From: Tessaracoccus aquimaris
GTDB lineage: Bacteria > Actinomycetota > Actinomycetes > Propionibacteriales > Propionibacteriaceae
Direction: 5' to 3'
Assembly: GCF_001997345.1 (NCBI RefSeq)
Contig: NZ_CP019606.1
Location: forward strand, 1,860,001-1,924,000
DNA length: 64,000 nt
Each line of letters begins with the position of its first letter. Within the stretch, counting starts at the first letter, position 1. Below are positions 61,118 through 64,000 of the stretch, piece after piece. A model generated the notes under the pieces. It searched no databases. It had not been told where the DNA came from and saw nothing but the letters and a program-made list of their open reading frames with translations. Made by a program: the position numbers and the translations under genes.

Positions 61118-61930
61118 GTGGCGGACAGCTTCGACGACGTCTCCCCCGAGGCCGACCTCGCCTCGATCGGTGACGCCTCGCTGGTGCTGCTCGCCGACGA
61201 CGGCTTCATGCTCGCCACCGTCGAGACCCCCCGGGCACGGCTCAGCGGCTCGCGGCTGTACTCGGTGCGCTTCCACGCGGAGCGCGGCGGGGAACGCTGG
61301 AGCGGCCGCGTCGACGCGCCTCGGTTCGCCACCCCGTCAACGCTGGCCCTGCCGCACGGGCTGCAGGTGCGCCGCGCGGTGCTGCTGCCGGGCATCCGTT
61401 GGCGTCCGCTGCTCGCCCCCGAGGTCGACCTCGGCAAGGGCCGCGACGTCCGGCCACGCGAGGCCGCCGCCGAGATCCGGCGGTTGCCGGTCAGCGACCG
61501 CTCCAGCCGCATCGTCGACGAGGTCGCCGACGAATACGCGCGGCTTCTGACGGACCTGACCTACCACATCACCAACAGCGCCCTCTTCGACTCGACGGTC
61601 GCCACCACCTACGAGTTCGACCGTGCGCTGCTGGCCTGGCAAGACCTGCCCGTCGCCGCGCCGGCCGGGGAACGTGCGGAACTGGCGGCGCTGGTGCGGC
61701 TCACGTTCGCCACCGCGAGGGCGCACGCCGAACTCGTCGGCCTGGACCACGTCCCCGCGGAGTTCCGCGGCAGGGCGAGTCGCGCCGCGAAGGCCGCCTC
61801 GCTCGCGGAGCGCGCGACCAGCGCCCCCGAGCGGGAGGCGGCCCTCGATCAGGTCGGCCGGATCCTCGTGTCGCTGGGCCTCTACTACCTTCCTGCTCCC
61901 CCGCCGCGGGCGCTGCCGCGCCTGCCGTGA
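61118..61930 (+). CDS. YRIEN-family member 7, soluble type, divergent
   Basis: 270 residues, no membrane helix. It begins with GTG immediately after the malic-enzyme TGA. The N-terminal half (ASIGDASLVLLADDGFMLAT, RFATPSTLALPHGLQVRRAV) is distant from members 2 and 4 but has similar length. The core is YARLLTDLTYHITNSALFDS, LVGLDHVPAEFRGRASRAAK, ILVSLGLYYLPA. The motif reads YHITN in place of YRIEN, the most divergent of the eight. Confidence 0.75.
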   Translation: MADSFDDVSPEADLASIGDASLVLLADDGFMLATVETPRARLSGSRLYSVRFHAERGGERWSGRVDAPRFATPSTLALPHGLQVRRAVLLPGIRWRPLLAPEVDLGKGRDVRPREAAAEIRRLPVSDRSSRIVDEVADEYARLLTDLTYHITNSALFDSTVATTYEFDRALLAWQDLPVAAPAGERAELAALVRLTFATARAHAELVGLDHVPAEFRGRASRAAKAASLAERATSAPEREAALDQVGRILVSLGLYYLPAPPPRALPRLP

Positions 61931-61943
61931 GTCGGTCGGTGGT

Positions 61944-61949
61944 TACCCT
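61944..61949 (+). promoter_or_regulatory. -10 box for family member 8
   Basis: TACCCT ends 6 nt before the ATG at 61956. The spacing equals that of members 1 and 3, which supports this ATG as the true start of member 8. Confidence 0.4.
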
Positions 61950-61955
61950 TGGCCG

Positions 61956-63054
61956 ATGATCCTTCCCCTAGTGGCGTAACGGTGAGCGATCCGTTCGACA
62001 GCGGCCCCGTCTGGGCTCGGCTGCACCTCGAGACGCGGCTGGCGAGCCTCGCGGGGTGCCGGATCGTGGTGATCGGCGAGGACGGCGGCGGAGTGAGGAC
62101 GCACGTGGTGGCCGACATCGACGACGAGGACGGCGAACTCAGATGCACCCGCTGGTTCCCCAGCAGGTCGGGACGTGGTCGGAGCAGCAGAAGACCGAGG
62201 TCGTGCCCAGTGGGGCGACACTGCGGGACTGGTCGCGGGCCTTCGCCGGGCTCGATCCTGCGCTCGCCGCGGAGGTGCCGTACTACGAGTTCGACCCCAA
62301 GACCCTCGAGCCGACGCGGGCCATGGACTTCCTGCCCGGGGTCACGAAGCTTGAGGTCCTCGGCTGGTTCGTGGCCGGTCTCGTCGCGCTCTGGGCAGCC
62401 GTCAACCAGCCGTGGCTGCCGCCGATCGGGTACCTCCCGGCCTTGCTGCTTGGCGCTCTCGTCGGCTTCGGCGTCAGCTTCGGAGTCCGCTGGCTGATCG
62501 GCAACCACGAGTCGGCCTCCGAGACCGACCCGATGACGGTGCCCCGGATCGTCGAGCGGATCGAGGAACTGCCGCCCGCGGCCGAACCGCAGCCCCCGCT
62601 CGACCCGCCGGGCGACGCCGTCGCGAGGGTGAAGGAGGCCTACGGCGCACTGCTGCTCGACGTCGTCTACCGGATCGAGAGTCCCGCTCTCTTCGACGGC
62701 GCCGAGCCGACGACGCGCCGGTTCGTGATCGCGCTGGCGACCTGGGACGACACCCCGCAGGACGAGCGGACCGCCGCCCAGTCGGCGGAGGTCGCGGCGG
62801 CCTTCGAGTCGGCACGGGTCAACGCCGAGCACCTTGGCCTAAACCATCTCCCCATCGACAAGCGCGAAACGGGCCGCAGACTTCTGTCGGCCACCAGGAT
62901 CGCGACCGACGACGACTCCCCCGCGGGCGAGCGCGACGCGGCGCGTCGACGCGTCGTCGACCTCATCGACGCACTCGCCCTCTACTACCTGCCGCGGGTC
63001 GACGCGGCCGCCCCAGGGCTGATCGGAGCGCCGCGCCAGGTGGAGGCGACCTAG
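61956..63054 (+). CDS. YRIEN-family member 8, membrane type, two frameshifts
   Basis: About 366 residues after repair; not recognised. Adding one C to the run at 62158-62161 joins TRWFP to QQVGTWSEQQKTEVV; this break is clear. If the start is the ATG at 61956, one more C at 61965-61968 is needed (MILPPSGVTVSDPFD). Otherwise GTG at 61982 starts the protein in frame. The N-terminal domain (LETRLASLAGCRIVVIGEDG) resembles members 1 and 3. Two membrane helices follow (LGWFVAGLVALWAAV, LPALLLGALVGFGVSFGV), then the core YGALLLDVVYRIESPALFDG, HLGLNHLPIDKRETGRRLLS, ALALYYLP, ending PGLIGAPRQVEAT. It is convergent with gltX, overlapping by 4 bp. Confidence 0.75.
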
Positions 63055-64000
63055 ATCTGGGCGCGCAGCGAGCGCAACCGGGTCAGGGACGAGTCGCGGC
63101 CGAGGATCTCCATCGATTCGAACAGCGGCGGGGAGACCTTTCGCCCTGAGATCGCGATCCGGATCGGCCCGAACGCGAACTTCGGCTTGATGCCCATGCC
63201 GTCGACGATCTTCTCCCGCAGGTCTGCCTGGATGCTGGCCGCGTCGAAGTCGACGGACCCGGTGACCTCGATGGCGGCGTCGAGGATCTCGGCGGCATTG
63301 TCGGGAAGCTCGCTGACCGTGGTCGGCTCGATGACCAGGTTCGCGTCGGACTCGAGCAGGTAGTCCAGTTGCGGCAGCGCGTCCTTGAGAAGCACCAGGC
63401 GCTCCTGGATGATCGGAACGGCCTGGCGAAGCACCGCCAACTGCTCGTCGTTGGGGTCGACCCACTGCCCGGTGTCGCTGGCGAAGGCCGCGATCTGGTC
63501 GGCGAGGTCGTCGGCGCTCAGGGAACGCAGGTAGGCCCCGTTGAGCCAGTCAAGCTTCTTCAGATCGAAGATCGGGCCGACGGTGTTGACCTTCGACCAG
63601 GAGAAGTTCTCGACGAACTCCTCGAAGGTGGAGACCTCGTGCTCCTCGTCGCCGGCGTAGCCGAGCAACTGGAGGAAGTTGCGCACCGCCTCCGGCAGGT
63701 AGCCCTGCTCCTTGAACCACATCAGCCTGGCGGCCGGGTTCTTGCGCTTGGAGATCTTCGACTTGTCGGTGTTGCGCAGCAGCGGCATGTGCGCGAACGC
63801 GGGAAGCTCCCAGCCCAGCCAGCGGTACAGCAGGATGTGCTTGGGCGTCGAGGAGATCCACTCCTCGCCGCGGACCACCGTGTTGATGCCCATCAGGTGG
63901 TCGTCGACGACGACCGCGAGGTGGTAGGTCGGGAACCCGTCGGCCTTGAGGATCACCTGGTCGTCGGGGCGGGGCGCCTTGACGCTGCCGCGGATGATGT
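63051..64000 (-). CDS. gltX: Glutamyl-tRNA synthetase, C-terminal two thirds
   Basis: About 316 codons are present; the 5' part runs off the right edge. It charges tRNA(Glu). Visible parts are the catalytic-domain end with HLMGINTVVRGEEWISSTPK, the KMSKS-type loop DKSKISKRKNP, and the anticodon-binding domain to the end (GPIRIAISGRKVSPPLFESM, EILG). The N-terminal HIGH motif is outside the window, so a GlxRS distinction (glutamate only or also glutamine tRNA) is not possible here. Confidence 0.95.
   Translation of the reverse strand, partial: IIRGSVKAPRPDDQVILKADGFPTYHLAVVVDDHLMGINTVVRGEEWISSTPKHILLYRWLGWELPAFAHMPLLRNTDKSKISKRKNPAARLMWFKEQGYLPEAVRNFLQLLGYAGDEEHEVSTFEEFVENFSWSKVNTVGPIFDLKKLDWLNGAYLRSLSADDLADQIAAFASDTGQWVDPNDEQLAVLRQAVPIIQERLVLLKDALPQLDYLLESDANLVIEPTTVSELPDNAAEILDAAIEVTGSVDFDAASIQADLREKIVDGMGIKPKFAFGPIRIAISGRKVSPPLFESMEILGRDSSLTRLRSLRAQI

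Overview
The window is high-GC DNA with dense, often overlapping genes. It comes from an actinobacterium, most likely Propionibacteriales-like. That placement is inferred from the gene repertoire: actinobacterial LacI/ABC sugar loci, encapsulin with a DyP peroxidase, pyruvate formate-lyase in a sugar fermenter, YpfJ-type metallopeptidases, and many leaderless start sites. No species is assigned. I see no rRNA, tRNA, CRISPR array, transposase or phage module.

Layout. (1) 1-9268: a sugar locus with a GH94-type phosphorylase (reverse strand, runs off the left edge), a LacI regulator, a lipoprotein binding protein, two ABC permeases, a Tat-exported GH144-like glucanase and a cytoplasmic GH3 beta-glucosidase. 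The combination suggests uptake and breakdown of beta-1,2-glucan. Two identical 12-bp palindromes mark the promoters. (2) 9265-11984: two paralogous membrane zinc metallopeptidases and a DUF1707 protein. (3) 11995-19133: the spc ribosomal cluster with secY-adk-map (reverse). (4) 19338-29260: an insertion that separates spc from S10, made of a MacB/FtsX-type ABC protein, a small membrane protein, and an alpha-glucoside module (GH13, binding protein, two permeases, LacI). (5) 29315-34916: the S10 cluster rpsQ to rpsJ (reverse), with an extended L4. (6) 35205-45948: two paralogous membrane proteins, pflA-pflB, lacZ, a Nudix hydrolase, a CNB-CBS-DUF294 protein and an exonuclease. (7) 46011-63054: a membrane protein, a helicase, and eight paralogues of an unrecognised family (shared core YRIENSALFD ... 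SLALYYLP). They are interspersed with an ABC exporter, a glutathionyl-hydroquinone reductase, encapsulin plus DyP cargo, and malic enzyme. (8) gltX (reverse) runs off the right edge.

The most novel element is the eight-member family. Five members carry two predicted membrane helices and three are soluble. In two cases a membrane member and a soluble member overlap by 4 bp, which suggests paired partners. I cannot assign a function.

An important caveat is that eight otherwise intact genes carry a frameshift, and one of them probably carries two. Every break is repaired by adding one base to a run of three to five G or C. Systematic homopolymer loss in the sequence is more likely than real gene decay, so these genes are annotated as CDS with a noted frameshift, not as pseudogenes.
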